From: Anniella stebbinsi
Lineage: Eukaryota > Chordata > Lepidosauria > Squamata > Anniellidae
Length of the DNA: 64,000 nucleotides
NCBI GenBank assembly: GCA_029215795.1
Contig: JARDYH010000005.1
Span: 30,510,001-30,574,000, forward strand
Reading direction: 5' to 3'
This document shows, piece after piece, positions 34,701 to 41,190 of the stretch; position 1 is the stretch's first letter, and each line of letters opens with the position of its first letter. The notes beneath the pieces were generated by a model that ran no database searches, was not told the DNA's origin, and saw only the letters and a list, made by a program, of their open reading frames with translations. The translations under genes and the position numbers were made by a program.

Positions 34701-35234
34701 AGTAAGAAGCCTTGGAAAATATGAGAGTTTGTCACAACATTTTCAGTCTTTGTTTGTTTGTTTGGGGAGGTGAAGAGGGAGAGAAAAAAATGAAAATATG
34801 TGCAGTTACTAAAGATAAACTATTCAATGTGCTTGATGTTCTTGATCTTGTTTTTCTGATGCACTAAAATCTTTCTCTTTTGGCCCCCAAAGGAACCGCG
34901 GAAACTTAGTTATGCTGAAGTCTGCCAGAAACCCCCAAAAGAAATTGCTCCTGTTCCTGTCCAGCCACTTAGGGAGCTGCGTACCAATGTAACTTCCCCT
35001 GCCAAAACGGAAGAAAACGGCACCCATGAGAAGGCTGGAGAGAAGGTACATGAAAAACCTGAAGGACGGGTGAAGGATTTTGCTCCCTTCAGAGGCAATG
35101 GGCCTCCTAAGGGAGCTGCTGGAAAAATCAGGGAACAGAGGCGCCAATGTGGACGTAGGTCTTCTCCTCAGGGAGCGCCTCGGCGTGTCGGCAAGGAACA
35201 GTACGTGCCACCGCGATCACCAAAGGAAAACTGA
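1734..35234 (+). CDS. LARP4: LARP4, La-related protein 4 (exons 2-16; start codon upstream of the window)
   Basis: Cytoplasmic RNA-binding protein. Known for the family: LARP4 binds poly(A), PABPC1 (through a PAM2w motif) and RACK1, and protects mRNA poly(A) tails. Seen here: 15 exons at 1734-1881, 8223-8378, 11745-11820, 13685-13821, 14855-14958, 15662-15772, 16548-16601, 17338-17547, 19905-20008, 28368-28601, 28979-29027, 29658-29816, 33112-33230, 34464-34632 and 34893-35234. All introns are GT-AG, the phases agree at every junction, and the sum is 2172 nt including TGA (723 codons). Counting from the first codon of exon 2, PAM2w is at residues 9-18 ([10 protein letters not shown]), the La motif at about 105-185 and the RRM at about 190-270; the rest is low-complexity tail. 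The mammalian protein is about 724 aa, so about six residues are missing in the upstream exon. The paralogue LARP4B is less likely because the N-terminus and the DIP2B neighbour fit LARP4. Confidence 0.97.
2455..2615 (-). mobile_element. LINE 3'-end fragment with ATTC/ATTT microsatellite tail
   Basis: Read on the - strand it ends in the GGCGGTATAGAAAT-type sequence followed by a simple repeat, as do several CR1/L2-type LINEs in reptiles. The same end sequence recurs at 11925-12000 (+) and 29340-29605 (-). Confidence 0.65.
3739..3770. repeat. Hairpin within an unclassified repeat
   Basis: An 11-bp perfect stem (TTGCTAGATGG with its complement) and a short loop, inside a GC-richer tract (about 3480-3900) that looks inserted. 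No family assigned. Confidence 0.45.
4056..4908. mobile_element. hAT-type non-autonomous foldback element with 8-bp TSD
   Basis: The element 4064-4900 is flanked by a perfect 8-bp duplication GTTTCCAC (4056-4063 and 4901-4908). The ends are TAGGGGAGTGCAC and, inverted, TAGGGATGTG, which fits the hAT end rule YARNG. Subterminal zones (4080-4200, 4760-4890) repeat ATCGT/ACGAT many times, as hAT transposase-binding ends do. The interior 4216-4736 is one large palindrome centred at about 4477, and each arm is itself a palindrome (centres about 4376 and 4580). So four alternating inverted copies of a roughly 100-bp unit are present. No transposase is encoded. Confidence 0.88.
5729..5980. mobile_element. 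MITE with GGGCCTGTTCAGATGACAC ends, copy 1
   Basis: Starts GGGCCTGTTCAGATGACAC and ends with its approximate inverse. A sister copy of nearly the same length lies at 56840-57086. The interior has inverted TTAACC/GGTTAA motifs. The target duplication is not clear, so the superfamily is uncertain. Confidence 0.7.
8223..8378 (+). CDS. LARP4: LARP4 exon 3 (acidic linker before La motif)
   Basis: Begins in phase 1 after a GGCAG acceptor and ends at a GTAAGC donor. It encodes the linker with [20 protein letters not shown] and, near its end, [11 protein letters not shown], which matches the conserved LARP4 stretch just before the La motif. The length of 156 bases is a multiple of three, with phase 1 at both ends, so skipping it would keep the frame. 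Confidence 0.94.
10046..10227. mobile_element. Foldback MITE-like element
   Basis: Inverted ends of about 31 bp (left starts CTTTGCATCTGC, right ends GTGGATGCAAAG, about three mismatches) enclose inverted AACAACCC/GGGTTGTT motifs. No coding capacity. Target duplication not resolved. Confidence 0.65.
10731..10825. repeat. Nested palindrome, AGCATGGGTTAT...
   Basis: A 44-bp left arm (10731-10774) is the near-perfect inverse of 10782-10825. Each arm is itself a palindrome built on TGAGGGTT/AACCCTCA. It sits inside a larger MITE-like region (about 10415-11140) with repeated AACAACCC motifs. Confidence 0.75.
11745..11820 (+). CDS. LARP4: LARP4 exon 4 (start of La motif)
   Basis: A 76-base exon after a TTAG acceptor, ending in phase 2 at GTATTG. 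It encodes [20 protein letters not shown] and FCFS, the first helix of the La motif (winged-helix fold). The donor is the weakest-looking of the gene because it lacks the A-A-G at +3 to +5. Confidence 0.95.
11925..12000 (+). mobile_element. LINE 3'-end fragment with AAAT tail
   Basis: The end sequence CTGCCCAGAGAGCTTTGG through GGTGGTATAGAAATG is followed by an (AAAT)n tail. It is the same family end as at 2455 and 29340, in the opposite orientation. Confidence 0.65.
12190..12421 (-). mobile_element. tRNA-derived SINE (MIR/CORE- or Sauria-like)
   Basis: On the - strand it begins with a tRNA-like head, box A TAGTGATTAGAGC and a decayed box B, followed by a body complementary to the CCTCACAACA...GTCATCCAGTGAG region common in reptile SINEs, and an AT-rich tail at the low-coordinate end. 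It is a retroposon, not a tRNA gene: there is no cloverleaf 3' half. Confidence 0.7.
12600..13435 (+). mobile_element. 5'-truncated CR1/L2-superfamily LINE, end of reverse transcriptase ORF
   Basis: The translation in two frames shows the domain after the reverse transcriptase palm: [34 protein letters not shown] and [20 protein letters not shown], then [16 protein letters not shown] in a shifted frame. It ends with an AAAT-type tail at about 13405-13435. At least one frameshift lies near 12960-13020, so it is dead. Confidence 0.85.
13685..13821 (+). CDS. LARP4: LARP4 exon 5 (core of La motif)
   Basis: A 137-base exon from CTAG to GTATGT. It encodes [20 protein letters not shown] followed by [14 protein letters not shown] and the helix ending VLR. 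This is the heart of the La motif, where La-family proteins place their RNA-contacting aromatic residues. It agrees closely with mammalian LARP4. Confidence 0.96.
13822..14854 (+). other. LARP4: LARP4 intron 5
   Basis: 1033 bases with no repeat, RNA gene or open frame that I can support. Confidence 0.75.
14855..14958 (+). CDS. LARP4: LARP4 exon 6 (La motif/RRM linker and RNP2-like strand)
   Basis: A 104-base exon between TTTAG and GTAAGT. It encodes [20 protein letters not shown] and [11 protein letters not shown]. The CIIILREI strand is the RNP2-like first beta strand of the RRM. Confidence 0.96.
14959..15661 (+). other. LARP4: LARP4 intron 6
   Basis: 703 AT-rich bases; nothing recognised other than the acceptor tract TTTTTCCTCCAG. 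Confidence 0.75.
15662..15772 (+). CDS. LARP4: LARP4 exon 7 (RRM core)
   Basis: A 111-base, phase-0 exon with a CCTCCAG acceptor and GTAAGG donor. It encodes [20 protein letters not shown] and [25 protein letters not shown] is the RNP1-like strand. A long (TC)n tract begins only about 26 bases after the donor. As a phase 0-0 exon it can be skipped without a frameshift, but skipping would destroy the RRM. Confidence 0.96.
15799..16055. repeat. (TC)n and (CA)n microsatellites in LARP4 intron 7
   Basis: A (TC)n tract at 15799-15842 and a compound (CT)n-(CA)n tract at about 16013-16055. Both lie in the 775-base intron 7, the first about 26 bases after the exon 7 donor. The remainder of intron 7 (15773-16547) shows nothing else. 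Confidence 0.95.
16548..16601 (+). CDS. LARP4: LARP4 exon 8 (RRM last helix)
   Basis: A 54-base micro-exon, phase 0 at both ends, with GTACAG acceptor and GTAAGT donor. It encodes [18 protein letters not shown], identical in pattern to mammalian LARP4. Confidence 0.96.
16602..17337 (+). other. LARP4: LARP4 intron 8 with a short palindromic repeat
   Basis: 736 bases. 16630-16755 is a repeat with the AGACTCACTGAAATCAATGG motif and a GGCTGGATCCAACC end, a type very common in squamates. A similar motif recurs at 54598-54690. The rest shows nothing. Confidence 0.6.
17338..17547 (+). CDS. LARP4: LARP4 exon 9 (end of La module and proline/glutamine-rich linker)
   Basis: A 210-base phase 0-0 exon. 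It begins [20 protein letters not shown], the C-terminal helix that closes the La module, and continues into a Q/P/Y-rich segment ending PAPYFETPL. Confidence 0.96.
17930..19070 (-). mobile_element. Old, decayed L2/L3-like LINE (same family as 24437-26792)
   Basis: Decayed reverse transcriptase on the - strand: [18 protein letters not shown] and then QYSAYGTQ, a ruined form of the catalytic YADDTQ, at about 18600-18700. Upstream, [15 protein letters not shown] (about 18930) matches [13 protein letters not shown] of the better-preserved copy. Nucleotide similarity continues down to about 17930. It may extend to about 19650, which I cannot confirm. Confidence 0.75.
19668..19850 (-). mobile_element. 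LINE 3' tail with (TAA)n, family of 24437-26792
   Basis: A (TAA)n tract at 19668-19711, then ACCCGCCTCTCCCTCCGGAT and a following stretch nearly identical to 24437-24575. It is a severely 5'-truncated copy containing only 3'UTR. Confidence 0.85.
19905..20008 (+). CDS. LARP4: LARP4 exon 10
   Basis: A 104-base exon between TTGCAG and GTAAGA, ending in phase 2. It encodes [20 protein letters not shown] and [14 protein letters not shown], a disordered segment conserved in LARP4. It is followed by the largest intron of the gene, 8.4 kb and full of mobile DNA. Confidence 0.95.
20351..22213. mobile_element. GC-rich hAT-type foldback element with five tandem palindromes and 8-bp TSD
   Basis: The element 20359-22205 (1847 bp) lies between two copies of TTGCATTC (20351-20358 and 22206-22213). 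The ends TAGGGGTGTGCAC and, inverted, TAGGGATGTGCAC obey the hAT YARNG rule and nearly equal those of the element at 4064. Subterminal zones repeat CGGATC/GATCCG. A 30-bp perfect palindrome is at 20521-20550. From about 20760 to 21945 it is a tandem array of five units, mostly 242-249 bp, each a palindrome with arms of about 100 bp and centres at 20842, 21121, 21363, 21605 and 21854. CpG density is very high. Open frames across it are by-products of GC content; no transposase is seen. Confidence 0.9.
22318..22593. mobile_element. hAT-like MITE with CAAGTGGGCAAC / GTTGCCCAGCCCTA ends
   Basis: The inverted ends share TGGGCAAC, typical of Charlie-like hAT elements. Flanks ACTAGATC and ACTAGGTG are a degenerate match for an 8-bp target duplication. 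No coding capacity. Confidence 0.55.
24415..26792 (-). mobile_element. Nearly intact L2/L3-like (CR1-superfamily) LINE, 3' 2.4 kb
   Basis: One - strand reading frame from 26832 to 24577 is broken by only three stop codons (26500-26502, 26452-26454, 25117-25119); the first looks like CpG decay of CGA. Seen in order: [20 protein letters not shown] linker, [59 protein letters not shown], the catalytic YADDTQIY (about 25433), [11 protein letters not shown] and the C-terminal [20 protein letters not shown]. The 3' end is the GGAGAGGCGGGT-type sequence with an (ATT)n tail at 24415-24440. The endonuclease part is missing. At 26792 it abuts a different LINE. Confidence 0.9.
26793..28185 (-). mobile_element. 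CR1 LINE fragment lacking both ends
   Basis: The - strand translation in several frames shows CR1 reverse transcriptase: [20 protein letters not shown] (about 28100), [80 protein letters not shown] and [11 protein letters not shown], where it stops. FADD is the catalytic motif. Several frameshifts and a G10/C10 run (about 27633) break it. A CR1 that lacks its 3' end is unusual, since these elements usually lose the 5' end. Confidence 0.88.
28368..28601 (+). CDS. LARP4: LARP4 exon 11
   Basis: A 234-base exon entered in phase 2 after CCTCCAG and left at GTAAGG. It encodes [17 protein letters not shown], then VGDGQLHR and a Q/S-rich tract ending [12 protein letters not shown]. It matches the mammalian segment before the RG-rich patch. 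Confidence 0.95.
28646..28833 (-). mobile_element. Degenerate tRNA-derived SINE in LARP4 intron 11
   Basis: Reads on the + strand as the complement of a common reptile SINE: ACTTCCTTATACATAGCCAG, CCATCTAGCCCAACAT, then a decayed tRNA-like head near 28815-28830 (GTATGGCCCTCTG). It fills most of intron 11 (28602-28978). Confidence 0.65.
28979..29027 (+). CDS. LARP4: LARP4 exon 12 (arginine-rich patch)
   Basis: A 49-base exon encoding [17 protein letters not shown], a basic patch that could contact RNA or act in localisation (inference). Acceptor TTTGCAG, donor GTGAGT, leaving in phase 0. Confidence 0.94.
29028..29657 (+). other. LARP4: LARP4 intron 12 with LINE 3'-end fragment
   Basis: 630 bases. 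29340-29605 is a - strand LINE 3' end: an (AATT)n tract followed by ATACTGCCCCATAGCCGAAG and CTCTGGGCGGTTTAC, the same end family as 2455 and 11925. The rest shows nothing. Confidence 0.7.
29658..29816 (+). CDS. LARP4: LARP4 exon 13
   Basis: A 159-base phase 0-0 exon encoding [20 protein letters not shown] and then NFPPLPGS, followed by [13 protein letters not shown]. The [13 protein letters not shown] segment is strongly conserved in LARP4 and LARP4B. Confidence 0.95.
31681..32240. mobile_element. hAT-like inverted-repeat element, candidate
   Basis: About 55 bp at 31681-31736 (TAGAGATGTAAAATGTCTGG...) are inverted at 32185-32240. The ends fit YARNG, but I see no matching 8-bp flanks. An additional end-like copy is at about 31454. 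Another MITE fragment lies inside. Confidence 0.5.
32003..32087. mobile_element. Fragment of the CCAGATGTTTTGGACTAC palindromic MITE
   Basis: Right half of the family seen complete at 48010 and 53470: CTGATGGGAGCTGATGTCCA and then ATCTGGAG...GAGGAAGGCTG. Confidence 0.65.
32346..32414 (+). mobile_element. CR1 3' end with ATTCTATG repeat
   Basis: GAGCAGGGGTTCGGACTCGA through CCTTCCAACTCTA and then ATTCTATGATTCTATGAT, the diagnostic CR1 end. The copy is extremely short. Confidence 0.9.
33112..33230 (+). CDS. LARP4: LARP4 exon 14
   Basis: A 119-base exon encoding [20 protein letters not shown] and ending [10 protein letters not shown]. It is the least conserved part of the protein, but splice phases and length agree with the mammalian gene. 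Acceptor CTTTTAG, donor GTATGG. Confidence 0.9.
33231..34463 (+). other. LARP4: LARP4 intron 14
   Basis: 1233 bases. An imperfect duplication with a spacing of about 120 bases, built on TCAGCTGGCCT (about 33356 and 33475), is the only structure I see. Confidence 0.7.
34464..34632 (+). CDS. LARP4: LARP4 exon 15
   Basis: A 169-base exon encoding [20 protein letters not shown] and a Ser/Thr-rich tract ending MPVLTAQ. It is disordered and low-complexity. Acceptor TTTACCAG, donor GTAAGG, leaving in phase 0. Confidence 0.92.
34893..35234 (+). CDS. LARP4: LARP4 exon 16, coding part and stop
   Basis: Begins [17 protein letters not shown] after a CCAAAG acceptor and ends [13 protein letters not shown] with TGA at 35232-35234. 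It matches the mammalian C-terminus, which ends at ...PPRSPK, so two extra residues (EN) appear here. No stop or frameshift interrupts it. Confidence 0.96.
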   Translation, partial: EPRKLSYAEVCQKPPKEIAPVPVQPLRELRTNVTSPAKTEENGTHEKAGEKVHEKPEGRVKDFAPFRGNGPPKGAAGKIREQRRQCGRRSSPQGAPRRVGKEQYVPPRSPKEN

Positions 35235-38200
35235 TCAAACTTTTTATTTAATCATAACTATGGACTGAAGAGCAGTAGAAGAGAAGCTGGCCAGCTCTGT
35301 GAAATAAAAATATGGGAAAGCTGGACACTGAATTCAAGAGCACAGGGTTTGCAATGTAAGGGAGAGCTTGAAGGGGTCCCAAAATTCATCTCAAAAGTGA
35401 TATAAAATGCTGGAGGAATTGAATCAATATAAATATGATAAAGATTATAATTTTTGTAACTTTTTTGTTTTTAATTTGCAGCGGGTTTCCTGCCTAAACT
35501 AGATTCTCGCGTTATAAATTAGCTTGTTGAAGATGAGGAACAAATACACACATTAGCATGTTCCTCACGTGTAAGAGGGGGCAAAAGAATATTTTTTTTT
35601 GGAAAAAACATTTCTGTAAAAGTTATAAATTACTTTTTAAAATCTATTTAATGTATGGCTTGTAAGATGATGTGTATGCCATTAATGGCCTTGCATTACA
35701 AATCAGCCCCAAAACTGACAAGCTTGGTCAGTATGAATGAGTGTAGCCACATACTTGTTATGTCATGATTTAGTCACTGATGATAACTGAATGTACTACT
35801 GTAGTTTTTGTGTTTTGGAAATGTAGTTTTTGACCTTACTAATTTTGGTCAACTTTTAAAACTATATGATTTTACTTTGGAGTATACAAACAGCAAGGTT
35901 AGTGAACAAGAAATAGTGGGGAAGGGTTTTAATTTGTTCTAGCTTTTCCTCTAATTAGGGATTGCATTGTTTTATTTTTCCTCCTGCTTTAGTATTTTCT
36001 CTAATCTTTATTACAGAATTATGCACATCTAGCTGGAAAGAGTGGTCCAGTACTGATGCAGGGCTTAATACAGGAAAAGTGAAATCTGAACAGTAAACAT
36101 TGTCTTGATATCACATTTAATCAACCTGGACTTTCAGCTCTTAATATGCTAAGTTTCTGTTTGAGGTCTGAGTTTGCTCTAATACATAGTCTGGCCTTTA
36201 TAGAGTAACTTGCATTGATGTACTGAAAAATATTTTTCTCCTCAAAGGCATGTAATACTATATGGGAAATCAAGTTGTGTTTAGTGGGAAGGCTCTTTTT
36301 TAAAACGAGTCTGGTTACTAGGTTTCCCCAATTATTAGAGCTGATGGCCATGGAAATAATTAAGTTTATTGAATATTGGAGACACTTTAGCATATTTTTA
36401 TGTTAATTAGATTAACAGCGTTGTGCAACAAGCAGTCTGGTTTACAAGCTGGTAACTGTAGTAAGTAAGAAAAGAAATAGGAAAATTGCAACATGTTAAT
36501 CTTCCAAAATCTGCATGCTAGGGTACAAGGTTCTGTATTAAAGTGTTAGAGGGAAGTATATTGCAGCAAGAAAGTGTAACTGTTTCCTTAGTTTAATAGC
36601 AAGTATACAAATCTAAAGTCATTAGTTGTGAACACTGGAAAACTCAGTTGCAAGATACCACCACACATCTTAGTTTGTGTATGCTAGTGATAACTTTAAA
36701 ATGTCAGTGGCAGATAATTAACTGTGAAAATGTTCATCTTCTGATTTTCTTAGCCAGATTACCCTTGGCAATTTCTTACTCAGTAGGCATTCTCTATCAA
36801 TGGCTTTGAAAACACTCATATCTATTTTTATAAGTATATAAAGTCAGATTTGTCATTTCTCTAACTTATTATTCAGCTTGGCAATCACTTTTTTTATTTG
36901 ATTGGTTGAAAAGTATATATGTACTTAAGCAGTTGATATCCTTTTTCTACGCATGTTATTAATCATTACTAATTTTAAACTACTTGTGCTGGGTTTGGGA
37001 GTCTTTAAATTTACACAAATCATTGATCACGTCTGTTAACATACACAAACCCACTTTGATTTATTCATAATGCTATTTTTTTTATGGACATAACCCACAA
37101 AGGGTGAAATATTTAAAGTGTTAAGAAATTGCAAATATATGGAAGACTATTTCAAAAACATTATTTTGAAAGATCATAAATCTGATTAGTGCACTTAGAA
37201 TGGTGAAATATTGAACTGCTACAGTTATACTTAGGGTAGGCATGCACTGTCTCATTGCAAACTAAATATGTATTTGAATTCATAATAGCCGTTGGGAGTT
37301 CTGAAAGAAAATGTGATTGTTGTTCAGAAAGAATGTAGTTCTTTGAGAAGAGGCTAGTGAAAATAAGTTACTTGGCAATCTGAGTGTGAAATCTTACCCT
37401 GTGTATATGTCCATGTTTGGGTGGAAACTTGTATTCAAAAGCAGATCAACTTAAAATATAACTCGTTGCTTTAATTGATGTTGAAACAAATATAGCTCAC
37501 AATCCTTTTCTTGTGAGGCAAAACAGTTGACCATTGAAAGGGGTATGTAGTACATCCTGGATGTATGTATGTGTGTGTGTGCTGTTCCCACAGTGGGTTA
37601 TGGCTCTTGTGCAATGTATGTGTAAGTGTGTAAAAACAGCTTTTTCCAATGTAAAATTACTAGCCTAGAGGGCTCACTATAACTGAAATATTTGATAACT
37701 ATTTCCTCAATTAACATAGCATTCTCCTTATGCTCCCTATCCCACCCCCACCCCCCGTCCCAGCCTGTTACTTTATAGATCTCTAAGAGTGAACTCCAAT
37801 AATGCACAAGTAGAAGTCAGCTTGCATGATGAAACTTCCTCCCCCTTGCAGCCTCCTGTACCCCCTCAAACCTGTGTAGCAGATTTTGAGGGCATGTGGG
37901 GAGCCGCAGTGAGGATGGGGAATCGTTCCCCTCCCTGTTCTGCTGGCAGAAGCTTCCATCAGTGGGATGCATTAATTGAATTCTCCCCAAAACTTCTAGG
38001 TTTAGAGGGAATAATGAAATAAATACAACTGCGAAAAAGAAAGAGAACAATGTATGCAGTTAACTTTTCCTGTAGTTATTATATGGCTAGAAACATGTTT
38101 GGGCTATCTATTGCTCTTGTTCATTCTCAGGCAGTGTCTTCAGTCTCCATCAGTCATTCTTCCCATTTTCCTCTGGAAACAAGAGTGAATAACATCTTGG

Positions 38201-41190
38201 GAACTAGATTCGCTGTCAGGGCAATTCTACTGTCTTACTGTAAGAATGTGTGATATGTGGTATTGCTTGTTTTCTGCATAGCTTTGCATTAAAAAGTTAA
38301 CAGGCAAATCATCATTCTTAGGTGCCGATGGAAAGTTGAGGCATTAAACAACTTGTAATTCATTGCCATCTGTATACTAGAATCAGCATTGGATGAATGT
38401 AAAAATATACACCAGTATATCTTGTACTGGGAAATGTAACCAAAACAAGCATTTTAATTGTAAATATTGGATCAGTAGAGGTGAAGCTGATGTGTTTCAT
38501 GCATCAGTGTCAAAACTGTCAACAAAGAGATCATTACTTTCCTTCTTAACAGGTCATCATTGGACGCACATGCCTCTTATCGTTGCAAGTTTTAAGTGTG
38601 TAAAAAAAAAAGTACCCAAGATGAAGACCTCAAGTAGCTTTCTATTCCTTGAACTCTCATTGGTTGGGGACTTTATGAGAGTGTTCCTTAGCTGGAAATC
38701 TGAGTTTTCTTCCCCTTCTATGTTCTTTGTATTGGTGAATAACTCTGAGCCACATTATTGTACTTCTGCTTTAGAAGGGAAAAAGGGGGAGATTCTTTGT
38801 TTGCATGGAACTTGCATTCCTGCTTGCTTTCTCTCTTTTTTAAAAAAAAAAGCTTGGCAGAGTGTGATACAGTTTTAGCAGTAGGTTCAAATAAATCCAT
38901 CTTATTGACCAGAAGAAAACTAAGATGAAACTGGGGCAGATCAGTAGCAATTAAGTGACTTAAGCAATGCTTTACTGTAGTTTAAATAGCTATGGCCTTA
39001 CTACTTCATCAATATCAGCTAAATGTCTGAATATATCCACTCTTTTTACTGTTACCCAAGTGAATACTCACATTGGGGAAAAATACCTGCTACATGTGTA
39101 CAGATTATTTTAAATTTGTAAAATGCAGCATTGTATACAGACAAAATGCAACAGAAATGCACTCGGGGTGGGGGGTGCTTAAACTTTTGTAAATTGTTGA
39201 TTACAGCAAATATGCAATAGGTTTTTTTCTTTTAACTTTTGATATTTCCTTCTGAAACATAAGATTGTTACCATCAATCTTTAATGGTCTATCATGCTCT
39301 TATTTGTTTGTGTGCATGTGCGAGTGAATAGATATTACATACATAGTACGGGCTTCCTTTAGGATGGTGTATCTGATTTTTTTTTCCTTTTTGTTTCTTT
39401 GGGTGAAGGTTAGGTGGGTCTTCAGTACTGGGCTCTGGAAGAGATCAGATTGAGTGTATTAATGTAAATTTAGGATTTGAATGGGAGCTAATAAATTTTC
39501 AAGCTAACCTGTAACAACTTCAACAATTTAATAGCTAGAGATCTTTTTTTAAAGATTCAGTCATGGATCAAATTTTCCTCAAAGACATTTCAAATGTAAA
39601 TGGTTAGTGCACAAATGGCTTCTGTTTTAATAAGTCAAGCTACTCAGCTATGTCTCCTCCCAGAAAAGTTTGACTTCTCTGATATTCATAGTCTCACTTT
39701 TCAAAGTGTCAGGGCTTCAGTCAAAGAATATATATATAGCATCTATCTGACTTCTCTACTTCGTCAGTTTGGTTGATTCCTGTTGTCAAAGCTGTCTAAA
39801 ACAACAAAAATGTGTAAAGTAGGTTCATGCTTAATTGTTAAAATTATACATGTATTTGTATTTGTTTTTGACATTGCCAAGGTGCTATGGGAAATTGAAA
39901 TAACAGTTAGAAGGAAATAATAAAAGCCACCTTAAAAAGACACAAAATCTTTGTCTAGATTCTGAATGACTTGGTGTGTACCAGTTACATTGCAGAGGAA
40001 GATCTGTTTAACCACCAGTAGATCAAAAGAAGGGGGCATGGGCAAGAAGTATATACTTCAGATCCATTGTTGAGACTCCTAAATGCAATTGAGGGAGACC
40101 AACTCCTTTATTTGGATGTTGATTCCCTTCCTGGTCAGAAAACATAAAGCAATTAGCCACATGAGTCTAGCTGTAAATGATGAATCAGACAATTGTCTCA
40201 ACCAGTCTCTCTGCTGTTTTTAATTTCCACCCTGTAACATAAAATGAATATCTGTGTGTTTAATATGGAAAGCTCCAGACCAAATAATATTGAAACCAAG
40301 CTGTGTCTCTGTGTACAGTGATTCTTTCATTCCTACTTTCCTACAACCGGCTGACCTTGCCATTGAGCAGGTGCTGTCATCAAGGGCAGCACCTCCTAGA
40401 GGTCAGCATTTCTGAGAATGGGTGTACCTTCATTACTGAGGTTTGTTGAGATCAAGAAAAAAATCATGTGAGGAAAGGCTGGACTAACAAACAGGTAAAG
40501 TTGGCTATGAGCAGCAAAAAAGGGACAAAATCCAGTGGTCCTGGGTCATGTGGTAGTGTGGATAGGTGAGCAACAATGTGTCAGGTTTGGAGGAAGGAAA
40601 TCATAAAAAGTGCTGGGGATAGTGTGATTCTGCCTGATTTCCAGAAGCAATATGTGGAGGGACAAGAACCCTATCAGAAGTCTAACAACCCATGAGCCTG
40701 GATAAACTAAGGGAGAAGAATTGATCTACAAGACTCAAAAGTTGGAGCAATCACAACACTTCTATCTTACAGCGTCAAAGAGACTTTAAGGCAGGCCTTC
40801 ATACTGCAGACCAGCCACTCTTGTCACACCTCAGGGCAGAGGGTGGCAAAAGGCTTTATTTTGGTGTAACTGGAATTGTCTCTCATAAGTCTTAAGTTAA
40901 TAGAGTTCAAAGGATCTTTCTTGGCCTACTGACTTCAAATTTCTCATGCTTCGTGGAAATAAGGTGAATCTGGAGAGACTCATGCTAATATCTTGAAAAC
41001 TAGCTTCAGGATCGTTGACAATTTAGGGATACAAATCAGTTGATGTGAGTGGGTATGCATTAAATCTTAACAGTTACTACAGAAATCTTGTATTTTGAAG
41101 AGCAGTGAACCTAGATACGATATATCCAGAGCTGGTAATGTTTTCTTTACATCAAATGAATAAACGGTGACACTGCACGTTATGGAATTT
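35235..41190 (+). other. LARP4: LARP4 3'UTR (end uncertain)
   Basis: AT-rich, without recognisable repeats for several kilobases, as expected for the long LARP4 3'UTR. AUUUA pentamers lie at 35246-35250 (12 nt after the stop), 35646-35650 and 36115-36119, among others. Mammalian LARP4 mRNA is known to be under AU-rich-element control by tristetraprolin. AATAAA hexamers occur at 35303, 38018, 38890, 39490, 39919 and 41159. The last two have GT-rich sequence downstream and are the best candidate ends. Open frames of up to 161 codons inside it are not conserved coding sequence. Confidence 0.6.
41159..41164 (+). terminator. LARP4: Candidate distal poly(A) signal of LARP4
   Basis: AATAAA followed within about 30-50 bases by a run rich in T and GT, the usual arrangement for cleavage and polyadenylation. 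The AATAAA at 39919-39924 is a rival with a GT-rich element about 50 bases downstream. Confidence 0.45.

Noticed and set aside
38393..38878. 161-codon open frame after LARP4
   Set aside because: Lies in the AT-rich 3'UTR, has no domain or splice support, and shows lysine/phenylalanine-rich composition typical of random AT-rich frames.
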